Assembly (NCBI GenBank): GCA_025935735.1
Contig: JAICUS010000225.1
Location: 1-8,848 of the forward strand
DNA length: 8,848 nt
Source: Solirubrobacteraceae bacterium
GTDB taxonomy: Bacteria; Actinomycetota; Thermoleophilia; Solirubrobacterales; Solirubrobacteraceae
Direction: 5' to 3'
The position numbers and the translations under genes were made by a program. This document shows positions 1 to 6,673 of this stretch, piece after piece. The notes beneath the pieces were generated by a model. That model did not search any database, was not told where the DNA came from, and was given only the letters and a program-made list of their open reading frames with translations. The stretch's first letter is position 1, and every line of letters begins with the position of its first letter.

Positions 1-324
1 CAGGCGGGTGTCGGCGGCGCCGATGGTGGTGAACGCGGTCATCGCACCCGGCGAGCCGTGGAGCAGGTAGAGCACCGGGAACCGGTGGCCGGCGGCGGCC
101 TGCGCCGCGTAGCCCGGCGGCAGGTAGACGAGGTAGCGGCTCTCCGCGCCGATCGCGGCCGAGCGGAACCGCACGGTCTTCAGCGTGCCGCGCGCGACGC
201 CGGCCGGCGCGCTCACCGCCGGGAACCCGCGCCGCACGACGTAGCCGTGCAGGTAGGCGTAGGCGGCCGACACCCCGGTCGCCAGCCAGCCGATCGCGGC
301 CAGCGCAACGATGCGACGCAGCAT
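1..324 (-). CDS. Alpha/beta-hydrolase esterase, N-terminal part (cut by window edge)
   Basis: The 108 visible residues begin at an ATG and run off the left edge, so the catalytic Ser-Asp-His cannot be seen. Residues 5-24 are hydrophobic (LRRIVALAAIGWLATGVSAA) and look like a signal peptide or membrane anchor, so the enzyme probably acts outside the membrane. Residues 62-70 (SRYLVYLPP) followed by GY, and 83-93 (PVLYLLHGSPG), match the start of the putative-esterase family (PF00756; esterase D, feruloyl esterase, antigen 85 relatives), in which the HG after the hydrophobic strand forms the oxyanion-hole region. The gene lies 44 bases downstream of the SCO-TlpA gene on the same strand and is probably the last visible member of that operon. 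Only a weak G-rich ribosome site (GGGG) precedes the ATG. The substrate is unknown: acyl transfer or ester hydrolysis are both possible. Confidence 0.82.
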   Translation of the reverse strand, partial: MLRRIVALAAIGWLATGVSAAYAYLHGYVVRRGFPAVSAPAGVARGTLKTVRFRSAAIGAESRYLVYLPPGYAAQAAAGHRFPVLYLLHGSPGAMTAFTTIGAADTRL

Positions 325-368
325 GCGACCCCAATCTAGGCGCGCCCGATGGCCCGTTCATGAGCCTC

Positions 369-1640
369 TCAGCGGGCGTAGCGCGAGATGTCCGCGGCGA
401 GCGCGGCGGCGCTCGTGTACTGCCCGGCGTGGGTGGCCACCACCCGGCCGGTGCGGTCCAGGAACACCGTCGTGGGCAGGCCGACGAAGTGGCCGAGCCA
501 GGCCGCGGCGTGGCCGCCGTCGTCGAAGTAGCTCGGGTAGGACACCGGGTGCCGGGCGAGGAAGCGGCGGGCGGCGCCGGTCTCGTCGTTGACGTCGAGG
601 CCGAGGAACGCGACCTGCTTGCCGAAGCGGGCGGCGGCGGTGGCGAACAGCGGCAGCTCCTGCCGGCAGGGCGGGCACCAGGACGCCCAGGCGTTGACCA
701 CCACCGGGCGCCCGCGCAGCGCGCGCAGCCGGGCCTGCACGGCGGGCTTGCCGCCGTCCAGCAGCGCGCCCGCCTGGGCGTGCAGCGCGGCCAGCGGCGC
801 GGGCGAGCCGGCCAGCGCGGTCCGGGCCTGCGCGCGGGTGGGCGGCGGCGCCGCCGGGCCGGGCGCGGGGCGGCGCCCGAGCAGCGTCAGGACGTCGTCG
901 AGCAGCGCGTCGACCGTCCACGGCGTGTCCGGCCGGCGCAGGTTCCGCCGGCCCTCGTCGTTGAGCAGCCGCGAGAGCCGGCGCGGCAGGCCCGAGCCGA
1001 GCGACGGCATCCCCGGCACGGCCACCCGCAGCCGCCCGCGCGGGTCGACGACGAACACGCCGTCGGTGTGCTCGACGTCGAACGTCTCCGGCTTGTGCGT
1101 CCACCAGTCGACGTCGGCCGGCTTGCCCTGCGGCACGCGCCGGTAGGCCACGCCGAACGCCCGCCACAGCGCGTGGATCTCGGCCCGGCTGCCGGTGAGG
1201 AACCGCAGCGTCGTCCCGGTCAACCGCTTGAACGCCCGCACCCGCGCCGGCGAGTCGCGCCACGGGTCGACCGTCGCCTCGGCCACCACGACGCGCCGCG
1301 CCAGACCGTGCGCCTGAAGGCGCGCCTGCAGCTGCATGAGCGCGCCGGTGGTGAGCGGGCAGACCTCGTGGCAGAGCGTGAGCGACGGCGCGAGCACGAC
1401 GTAGCGCCCGCGGAACGCCGCGAGCGACGTGTGGCGGCCCTGCTCGTCCAGCAGCGGCAGGCGCCCGACGGGCTTGGAGAGCGCGGTGCCCGCGGGCAGC
1501 TCCGGGGCCGCGGCGGCGGCCGGCGCGCCCGGCGAGGAGCCGCCGGCGGTCAGCGCGGCCACCGAGACCTCGATCGCCGCCAGCGCCGCCAGCGCGACGA
1601 CGAGCCAGAAGGCGAGCGAGCGCCGCGCGCGTCCGAACAC
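369..1640 (-). CDS. Membrane-anchored SCO1/SenC copper chaperone fused to a TlpA-type thioredoxin domain
   Basis: 423 residues. A short basic N-terminus and a hydrophobic segment (about 10-32) give an anchor with the rest outside. Residues about 50-255 form a SCO1/SenC domain: C90-H-E-V-C94-P is the CxxxCP copper motif, VDPWRDSP (124-131) is the family's VDPxxD(T/S)P box, and H191 in DVEHTDG supplies the third copper ligand. A Pro/Ala-rich linker (256-271) leads to a thioredoxin-fold domain with W-C322-P-P-C325 in the TlpA/ResA context and a cis-proline candidate at P389 (GLPTT). SCO proteins deliver copper to the CuA site of cytochrome c oxidase or act as thiol reductases; TlpA proteins reduce SCO and CuA cysteines. 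The fusion suggests, by inference, that one chain carries both jobs. Typical SCO proteins have about 200 residues, so this is roughly double. The GTG start was chosen because AGGA lies 8 bases upstream; the open frame continues further upstream but overlaps the VKOR-like gene. Confidence 0.9.
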   Translation of the reverse strand: MFGRARRSLAFWLVVALAALAAIEVSVAALTAGGSSPGAPAAAAAPELPAGTALSKPVGRLPLLDEQGRHTSLAAFRGRYVVLAPSLTLCHEVCPLTTGALMQLQARLQAHGLARRVVVAEATVDPWRDSPARVRAFKRLTGTTLRFLTGSRAEIHALWRAFGVAYRRVPQGKPADVDWWTHKPETFDVEHTDGVFVVDPRGRLRVAVPGMPSLGSGLPRRLSRLLNDEGRRNLRRPDTPWTVDALLDDVLTLLGRRPAPGPAAPPPTRAQARTALAGSPAPLAALHAQAGALLDGGKPAVQARLRALRGRPVVVNAWASWCPPCRQELPLFATAAARFGKQVAFLGLDVNDETGAARRFLARHPVSYPSYFDDGGHAAAWLGHFVGLPTTVFLDRTGRVVATHAGQYTSAAALAADISRYAR

Positions 1641-1648
1641 GTCCCGGA

Positions 1649-1652
1649 TCCT
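1649..1652 (-). promoter_or_regulatory. Ribosome binding site that decides the SCO-TlpA GTG start
   Basis: On the minus strand AGGA sits 8 bases before GTG at 1640. No ATG lies in this frame between the upstream gene's stop (1664) and the hydrophobic anchor, so this site is the main evidence for a GTG start in the 23-base gap after the VKOR-like gene. Confidence 0.6.
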
Positions 1653-1663
1653 GGCAGGCCCGG

Positions 1664-2245
1664 TCAGCCGCGGGCGCCGAGGCGCTCGCGGGCGGCCTCC
1701 CGGCGCGCCGTTCCGAGATCGGCGGCGCGGTAGCGGCCCCAGACCGCGTCGCCCAGCGCCGTGCCGCGGGCCAGCTCGCGGCGCACGTGCTGCCACGCCG
1801 CCCGGCCCTCGTCGATGCCGAGGAAGAACAGCGCCAGCGAGATCGCCGCCGAGAGCAGGCAGAGCGTGCACCAGTCGCCGGCGACGGTGGGCTGCAGGAT
1901 GATCAGCGCGATCGACACCACGGCGCCGATGCTCAAGATCGCCGCGAGCGCCAGGCACGCCCAGGGCAGCCGCTGCCAGCGGTCGCGCCCGCCGAGCGCG
2001 AGCAGGAGCAGCTCGCTGCCGTAGGCGGCCACTCCGGCCAGCGCGTCCGGCACCGGATGGGTGAGGTCGAGCACCTTCGTGGCGTCGAAGAACGGGTCCC
2101 ACACCGGCCAGGCGTCCCACTGGTAGAGCGTGAGGTAGCTCGCGATCACCAACCCGGTGAACGCCAGCACGGCGAGCAGCGCCCGCTTGCGGTAGCTCGT
2201 CGGGTTCGAGTCGAACCCGGGCGGGACGGGACCCTCGCCGGTCAC
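1664..2245 (-). CDS. Vitamin K epoxide reductase (VKOR)-like membrane protein
   Basis: 193 residues with four predicted membrane helices (about 21-41, 67-85, 95-118, 127-144). The CxxC of the family is present at the start of the last helix (D-W-C126-T-L-C129-L-L), as in VKOR, where it lies beside the quinone site. VKOR homologues oxidise thiols of exported thioredoxin-like proteins and pass the electrons to quinone, in place of DsbB. The loop after helix 1 (VWDPFFDATKVLD, 48-60) has no cysteines, although classical bacterial VKOR carries a cysteine pair there; C97 is the only other cysteine. The start is GTG, overlapping the stop of the upstream gene by 4 bases (GTGA), with no good Shine-Dalgarno, so translation is probably coupled. 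The charged tail (about 145-193) is probably cytoplasmic. Location just before the SCO-TlpA gene suggests that protein as a redox partner (inference). Confidence 0.82.
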   Translation of the reverse strand: MTGEGPVPPGFDSNPTSYRKRALLAVLAFTGLVIASYLTLYQWDAWPVWDPFFDATKVLDLTHPVPDALAGVAAYGSELLLLALGGRDRWQRLPWACLALAAILSIGAVVSIALIILQPTVAGDWCTLCLLSAAISLALFFLGIDEGRAAWQHVRRELARGTALGDAVWGRYRAADLGTARREAARERLGARG

Positions 2246-2886
2246 AGCTGCGCTCGCACGCCGGGTTCCCGGGCGGCGCCGTTGGCATCGGCCTCACGCC
2301 GCGCGCGGCCGCGGCGTCCGATCGGCAGCACCGCCTTGCCCTCGCTCTCCTCGACCTGGAGGGCGGCGGTGAGATAGCCGGCCGCGGCCACCACCGCCAG
2401 CCCGGCGATGCCCGATGCGGTCTGCAGGCCGCCCGAGCCCGTCAGCTCGTGCAGGCCGCTCAGCAGCAGCCGGGTCGCCGCCAGCCCCAGCGTCAACCCC
2501 ACCAGCGGCTTGCCGGCGCCCTGCCCGAGCGCGGACGCGGACAGCAGGACGCCGATCCCGAGCAGCACGAGCCCGAGCGAGTCGCTGGTCGTGCCCGGAG
2601 GCGCCAGGAGGCGAGTGAGCCCCATCGCCATCCACCCGATCGACAGCAGGCCCATCGACGTCGCCGCCGCGCCGTCGCGGGCGGGCAGGGCGAACGCGCA
2701 GCCCAGGAGTTGCAGCGGGACGCCGGCCACGAGCAGCATCAGGCCGACCTGGTGGCCGTCGGCGGCGGGGACCCAGCCGAGGTCGAGCCCCGACACGACG
2801 AGGCTGGCGACGGCCAGTCCCGCCATCCCCAGCGGCAGCGGCGAGCCCAGGGGCCGCAGGAAGATCTCGGGGCGGGTGCCGTCCAT
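2242..2886 (-). CDS. Six-helix membrane protein, possibly GPR1/FUN34/YaaH (SatP) family
   Basis: 214 residues. Six hydrophobic segments are visible at about 17-38, 46-67, 73-94, 103-120, 127-146 and 154-177, followed by a charged tail (178-214) rich in Arg and Glu. Length, helix number and the N-terminal SPLPLGMAG (15-23), which resembles the NPAPLG box of acetate/succinate transporters of the YaaH/SatP family, support that assignment, but the conserved Asn is replaced by Ser and I would not call a substrate. It could instead be an unrelated small membrane protein. It is the first gene of the minus-strand block and its stop overlaps the GTG start of the VKOR-like gene. ATG at 2886 was chosen; the frame stays open upstream, but that stretch reads as Arg/Pro-rich low-complexity sequence and crosses the promoter region. 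Only a weak AGG lies about 10 bases ahead of the ATG. Confidence 0.6.
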   Translation of the reverse strand: MDGTRPEIFLRPLGSPLPLGMAGLAVASLVVSGLDLGWVPAADGHQVGLMLLVAGVPLQLLGCAFALPARDGAAATSMGLLSIGWMAMGLTRLLAPPGTTSDSLGLVLLGIGVLLSASALGQGAGKPLVGLTLGLAATRLLLSGLHELTGSGGLQTASGIAGLAVVAAAGYLTAALQVEESEGKAVLPIGRRGRARREADANGAAREPGVRAQL

Positions 2887-2937
2887 GCCGTCAGGCCTAC
2901 CCGCGCGGCGCGTCGGGCGAATGAGAGCTGCCAGCCG

Positions 2938-2962
2938 GCTGACGCCGGCGCGCCGGGTCAGC
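2938..2962. promoter_or_regulatory. 25-base near-perfect palindrome in the divergent intergenic region (operator or hairpin candidate)
   Basis: GCTGAC at 2938-2943 is matched by GTCAGC at 2957-2962. Between them the 12-mer CCGGCGCGCCGG (2945-2956) is itself a perfect palindrome, so the two halves pair over 12 bases with one extra G at 2944. It lies 52 bases upstream of the minus-strand ATG (2886) and 79 bases upstream of the plus-strand ATG (3041), where an operator for a dimeric regulator serving both directions would be expected. In GC-rich DNA such symmetry can occur by chance, and no regulator gene lies next to it in this window. Confidence 0.4.
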
Positions 2963-3006
2963 GGGCCGACGCGCCAAGGCCCGGCGAGCCGCGCGGGCGG
3001 GAAGCG

Positions 3007-3012
3007 TACGGT
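3007..3012 (+). promoter_or_regulatory. Candidate -10 element (TACGGT) for the plus-strand gene
   Basis: TACGGT fits the TANNNT -10 consensus common in actinomycetes and stands out in a GC-rich region. A transcript start about 7 bases later would leave a leader of about 20 bases containing GAAGGG (3027-3032), a fair Shine-Dalgarno 8 bases before the ATG at 3041. No convincing -35 hexamer is seen about 17 bases upstream. Confidence 0.35.
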
Positions 3013-3040
3013 GTGACGTAGTCGACGAAGGGCGGTCCCC

Positions 3041-3634
3041 ATGCCAGAGCTCCTGCACCAGACGATTCGCCTCTCGGGGGGGCGGCACAGCTCGCCCGAC
3101 GACGGCATGTGCGTGGCCGAGCTCGCCTCCGTGCTGGCCGGCGAGCCGTTCACCGACCACCCGGCGAGCGTCTCCCGCGTGCTCGCGGCGTTCCTGCGCA
3201 CCTACAACGACCGCGCGGACGCCGATCGCCGCCAGCACCTGCTGCCCTACGCCGCGCTCGTGGTCGGCACCCGCGCCGGCCTGGACGTCGAGCGCCGGCG
3301 CGCCATGCGCTGCGTGACCTGGGCGGTCGACGACCTCGGCGCGCCGCTGCCCCGCCTGCGCCCGCGGCTGCGCCGGCTGGCCCGCGGCCTGCCGGGCGGC
3401 TCGATGGCGTTCTGCGAGCTCGCCGCCCGCTGGGCCGCGTGGCGCGTGCCGCTGCGCGACGATGCCACGCACCGGGCGGTCCTGCACCTGTTGGACGAGC
3501 TGGTGGCGATCGGTCAGCCGGACAGCCGCTTGACCGTACCGGCCACGGCGCCCGCGGCCAGCGCGCCGGCGGCGATCAGCGCCGCCGCCCGCGCCCGCTT
3601 GACGTCGCCCGGGGCCTCCGGCTTGACGCCGTAG
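3041..3634 (+). CDS. Conserved-looking hypothetical protein with a probable read-through tail
   Basis: 197 residues; I do not recognise a named family or function. It is soluble, with no signal peptide or membrane helix, and rich in Arg, Ala and Leu. The N-terminal part has a motif-like stretch, SGGRHSSPDDGMC (12-24), followed by VAELASVLAGEPFTDHP, and the middle is helical with many arginines (107-118). The ATG has a GAAGGG site 8 bases upstream and strong GC at third positions, which supports real coding. This is the only plus-strand gene of the window, convergent with the FAD/Fe-S dehydrogenase and divergent from the membrane-protein operon. The natural end by sequence character is near residue 158; after that an Ala/Pro-rich tail runs 121 bases antisense inside the dehydrogenase gene, with wobble positions opposite wobble positions, so its GC-rich third positions there are not independent evidence of coding. 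Confidence 0.7.
   Translation: MPELLHQTIRLSGGRHSSPDDGMCVAELASVLAGEPFTDHPASVSRVLAAFLRTYNDRADADRRQHLLPYAALVVGTRAGLDVERRRAMRCVTWAVDDLGAPLPRLRPRLRRLARGLPGGSMAFCELAARWAAWRVPLRDDATHRAVLHLLDELVAIGQPDSRLTVPATAPAASAPAAISAAARARLTSPGASGLTP
3514..3634. other. Convergent coding overlap of 121 bases
   Basis: The stop of the plus-strand hypothetical gene (TAG, 3632-3634) lies inside the minus-strand dehydrogenase gene, whose stop (TCA read as TGA) is at 3514-3516. Both frames are uninterrupted through the overlap. The dehydrogenase end codes for its alanine-rich hydrophobic C-terminal tail, and the other strand codes for an Ala/Pro-rich tail. There is no room for a normal intergenic terminator between the two genes. 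Confidence 0.75.
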
Positions 3635-6600
3635 CAGCCGTCCTCCGGCCGGCCGTCGGTGTAGCCGGCCGGCGGGTGCTCGCGGGCCAGCTTCATCACC
3701 TGGGCGGCGTGCAGCGCGCGCCGCCCGGTGCCGGACTGCTCGAGCTGGGTCTTGCAGGAGAACCCGTTGGCCACCACGATCGTCTCGCCGGTGGCCGAGC
3801 GGACCGCGGGCAGCAGGCCCTGCTCGCCGCACTCCAGCGAGATGTCGTACTTGCCGGACTCGAAGCCCCAGGAGCCGGCGAGCCCGCAGCAGCCGCCGCT
3901 GGCCTCCTCGACCTCCAGCCCCATCTTCTCCAGCAGCTGCTGCTCGCCGTCCATCCCGCCGGTGGCCTTCTGGTGGCAGTGGCCCCACAGCAGCGCCTGG
4001 CGCGTCGCCCGCGGCACCTCGACCTCGAACTCGCTGAAGAACTCGCCCCAGTGGTAGGCGTTGCGGCGCAGGCGGTCGGCGTCGTCGTCGTGGGGCAGGA
4101 TGCGCTGCGACTCGTCCTTGAAGACGGCCAGGCAGCTCGGCTCCATGCCGACGATCGGCGTGCCCGCGCGGATGTCGTCGCGCAGCACGTCGATCACGCC
4201 GAGCAGGTAGCGCTCGGCGAGGTCGAGGAAGCCGTAGTCATACAGCGGCCGGCCGCAGCAGATGTGGCCCGCGGGCATGACGACGTGCCAGCCCGCCGCC
4301 TCCAGCGCCTCGACGCAGGCCACGCCGACGTCGGTGTGGAAGTGGTTGTTGAACGTGTCCGGGAAGAGGATCACCCGCCGGCCGTGCGGGTTGACCGCGG
4401 GGCGCCGGCGGAACCACTGCTGCAGCGTGATGGGCGCGAACTCCGGGATCTCGCGCCGGGAGTCCATGCCGGCGAGCAGCTTCGCCAGCCGCGAGAACGG
4501 CGGCGTCTGCGTGAGGAAGTTGACCGGGCCCGGCAGCTTGGAGGCGATCCGCGCCGCCTGGTCGATGAACCCGAACGCGTAGGCGTAGCGCGGGCGCCGG
4601 CGCTTCCAGCTCTTGTAGTGGTGGTAGAGGAACTCCGACTTGTAGGTCGGCATGTCGACGTTGACCGGGCAGTCGCTCGTGCAGCCCTTGCAGGCCAGGC
4701 ACAGGTCGAGCGCCTCGTAGACGTCCTTGCTCTGCCAGCCGTCGGTGATGACCTCGCCGCGCAGCATCTCCCACAGGATGCGCGCGCGCCCGCGCGTGGA
4801 GTGCTCCTCCTCGCGGGTGACCATGTAGCTCGGGCACATCACCGTGTCGGCGTCGGGGACGCGGCACTTGCCGATGCCCACGCAGCGCAGCGCGGCGTGC
4901 GCGAAGTCCCCGCCGTCCTCGGGGTAGGCGAACTTCACCTCCGGCCGCGCGGGGTTGTACTGCGTGCCCAGCTTGAGGTTCTCGTCGATTCCGAACGGGT
5001 CGACGACCTTGCCCGGGTTCATCTTGCCCTCGGGGTCCCAGATGCGCTTGAACTCCCGGAACGCGTCCACCAGCTCGCGGCCGTACTGCTTCTCCAGGAA
5101 CTGCGCCCGCTGCTGGCCGTCGCCGTGCTCGCCCGACAGCGAGCCGCCGTAGCGGATGCACAGGTCGGTCGCCTCGTCGAGGAAGCGCCGGTAGTTCTCC
5201 AGGCCCGCCGCGTGGCGCAGGTCGAACGAGATGCGCGAGTGGATGCAGCCCTGGCCGAAGTGGCCGTAGGTCGCGCCCTTCAGGCCGAACTTGTCGTAGA
5301 GCTCGCGCAGCTCCTTCAGGTAGGGGCCGATCTTCTCCGGCGGCACCGCCGAGTCCTCCCAGCCCGGCCAGTGGTCGCCCGAGCCGGGCGGGAACGCGGT
5401 GGCGCCCAGGCCGCCCTCGCGCGCCTGCCAGAGCTTGCCGCTCTGCCCGCCCTCCTGCTCGGAGGGCACGATCGAGATGCGGTCGCGGGCATAGCCGCGG
5501 TCGCCGGTGAGCCAGTCGACGAGCTCGTGCGCCCGGGAGAGCGACTCCTCCGCGGTGTCGGCGCCGAACTGCACCAGCAGCCAGGCCTCGCCGTGGTCGG
5601 CCTCCGGCAGCTCCTCGATCGCCTCGAGGTGCATGTGCTGGCTGCGCTGCTGGAGCACGAGCTCCTTGTCCAGGCCCTCCAGACCGATCGGCTTGAAGCG
5701 CTCGACGATCTCCGCGACGTCGTCGCCGCAGGCCGGCAGGTCCTCGTACTCGACGACGACGAGCGTGCGCATGTACATGCCGTCCATGAGCTCGATCTCG
5801 ACCTCGGTGACGGTCACGCACGTGCTCTCGGTGCCCACCAGCGCCCGGGCGACATTGAAGCCGCGCTCGGGCAGCAGCTCGTCCAGGTTGAAGCCCGAGA
5901 CGCGCCGCGGCAGCTCGGTCACGGGCTTCATGCGGTCGCGGATGACGTCCGCGTAGCGGTCGCGCAGGTCGCGCAGCTGCGCGTAGACCTCGCCCTTGCG
6001 CCCGCCGGCGGCGACGATCTCCTCCAGGTGCTCCTCCTCGCCGATGCCGACGCGGAAGCGCTCGCCGTCGTAGGTCACGACCTCCAGCTCGCGGATGCAG
6101 TCCGACATGCGCGGGCCCGGACCGTAGATCTGGCTCTGGATCGAGTGGATGCCGCAGGAGTTGTTGCCGATGTTGCCGCCGATCGTGCAGCGCGAGTGCG
6201 TCGACGGGTCGGGGCCGAAGATCAGCCCGGCCTGCTCGCCGGTGTGCTCGTTGACGTTCTCGTTGATCGCCCCGGGCTGGCAGCGGACCGTGCGCTGCGC
6301 CTTGTCGACGTCGCCGATCCAGGTCATGTACTTCGACGTGTCGATGACGACCGCGCGGTTGACCGTCTCGCCGGACAGGCTCGTGCCGCCGCCGCGGTTG
6401 ACGATCGGCGCGCCGAACTCCGCGCACGCCCGGTGGGCGGCCACGATGTCGTCGGCGGTCTTCGGGACGACGACGCCGAGCGGGACCTGGCGGAAGTTCG
6501 AGGAGTCGTTCGCGTAGATCGCCCGCGTGCCCGCGTCGAAGCGCACCTCGCCGCGCACGGTCTTCTCCAGCCGGCGCTTGAGGTGGCCGACGTCGACGGT

Positions 6601-6669
6601 CTCGACGTCTTTCTGCGTGCCCCCGGGGCCCTCGTGGACGTGGCCGGGGACCTTGGCGATCGCGGTCAT
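3514..6669 (-). CDS. FAD-linked, Fe-S 2-hydroxyacid dehydrogenase (YdiJ / D-2-hydroxyglutarate or D-lactate dehydrogenase type)
   Basis: 1051 residues, near the roughly 1000-residue length of YdiJ-type enzymes. The N-terminal FAD-binding domain (about 55-205) shows NRGGGTSLSG (91-100) and PDPSTHSRCTIGGNIGNNSCG (154-173). The FAD-oxidase C-terminal domain (about 260-560) shows GHFGQGCIHSR (469-479) and SGEHGDG (512-518). Then come Fe-S cysteines C596, C602, C612 (MCPS) and C657, C660, C663, C667 (CLACKGCTSDCP), and two CCG-type cysteine-rich modules around C804-C805 with C846, and C898 with C927-C928. Known relatives oxidise D-2-hydroxyacids (D-lactate, D-2-hydroxyglutarate, glycolate) and pass electrons through Fe-S centres to the quinone pool; the exact substrate here is not visible. 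An alanine-rich hydrophobic tail (about 1028-1046) may touch the membrane. The ATG is preceded by GAGAGGAG, the best ribosome site in the window, 16 bases after the enolase-superfamily gene. Confidence 0.9.
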   Translation of the reverse strand: MTAIAKVPGHVHEGPGGTQKDVETVDVGHLKRRLEKTVRGEVRFDAGTRAIYANDSSNFRQVPLGVVVPKTADDIVAAHRACAEFGAPIVNRGGGTSLSGETVNRAVVIDTSKYMTWIGDVDKAQRTVRCQPGAINENVNEHTGEQAGLIFGPDPSTHSRCTIGGNIGNNSCGIHSIQSQIYGPGPRMSDCIRELEVVTYDGERFRVGIGEEEHLEEIVAAGGRKGEVYAQLRDLRDRYADVIRDRMKPVTELPRRVSGFNLDELLPERGFNVARALVGTESTCVTVTEVEIELMDGMYMRTLVVVEYEDLPACGDDVAEIVERFKPIGLEGLDKELVLQQRSQHMHLEAIEELPEADHGEAWLLVQFGADTAEESLSRAHELVDWLTGDRGYARDRISIVPSEQEGGQSGKLWQAREGGLGATAFPPGSGDHWPGWEDSAVPPEKIGPYLKELRELYDKFGLKGATYGHFGQGCIHSRISFDLRHAAGLENYRRFLDEATDLCIRYGGSLSGEHGDGQQRAQFLEKQYGRELVDAFREFKRIWDPEGKMNPGKVVDPFGIDENLKLGTQYNPARPEVKFAYPEDGGDFAHAALRCVGIGKCRVPDADTVMCPSYMVTREEEHSTRGRARILWEMLRGEVITDGWQSKDVYEALDLCLACKGCTSDCPVNVDMPTYKSEFLYHHYKSWKRRRPRYAYAFGFIDQAARIASKLPGPVNFLTQTPPFSRLAKLLAGMDSRREIPEFAPITLQQWFRRRPAVNPHGRRVILFPDTFNNHFHTDVGVACVEALEAAGWHVVMPAGHICCGRPLYDYGFLDLAERYLLGVIDVLRDDIRAGTPIVGMEPSCLAVFKDESQRILPHDDDADRLRRNAYHWGEFFSEFEVEVPRATRQALLWGHCHQKATGGMDGEQQLLEKMGLEVEEASGGCCGLAGSWGFESGKYDISLECGEQGLLPAVRSATGETIVVANGFSCKTQLEQSGTGRRALHAAQVMKLAREHPPAGYTDGRPEDGCYGVKPEAPGDVKRARAAALIAAGALAAGAVAGTVKRLSG
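3567..3587. terminator. GC-rich hairpin inside the convergent overlap, weak terminator candidate
   Basis: CGGCGGCG (3567-3574) pairs with CGCCGCCG (3580-3587) around a 5-base loop, giving an 8-base perfect stem. It has no T-run on either side, so it is not a classical intrinsic terminator, and it partly reflects alternating GCG/GCC alanine codons. Its place between two convergent genes is where a two-way termination signal would be useful. Confidence 0.2.
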
Positions 6670-6673
6670 GGGG

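Noticed and set aside
360..1733. A 457-codon plus-strand frame over the SCO-TlpA gene
   Set aside because: Antisense shadow of a gene with intact SCO and WCPPC motifs; the product is Arg/Gly-rich with no domain.
1641..2297. Upstream extension of the SCO-TlpA frame to an ATG at 2297 (642 residues)
   Set aside because: The extension covers the whole VKOR-like gene in another frame and is Arg/Ala low-complexity; GTG at 1640 with AGGA upstream is the better start.
2887..2900. TAGGCC just upstream of the YaaH-like ATG, spaced like a -10 of a leaderless transcript
   Set aside because: It lacks the final T of TANNNT, so it is not a convincing -10 element.
2887..3201. Upstream extension of the YaaH-like frame to 3201
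   Set aside because: It would cross the divergent promoter region and the start of the plus-strand gene; the added residues are not hydrophobic or family-like.
4238..6427. A 729-codon minus-strand frame inside the dehydrogenase
   Set aside because: Out-of-frame Arg/Pro/Gly-rich reading of the same DNA; the true frame carries all the FAD and Fe-S motifs.
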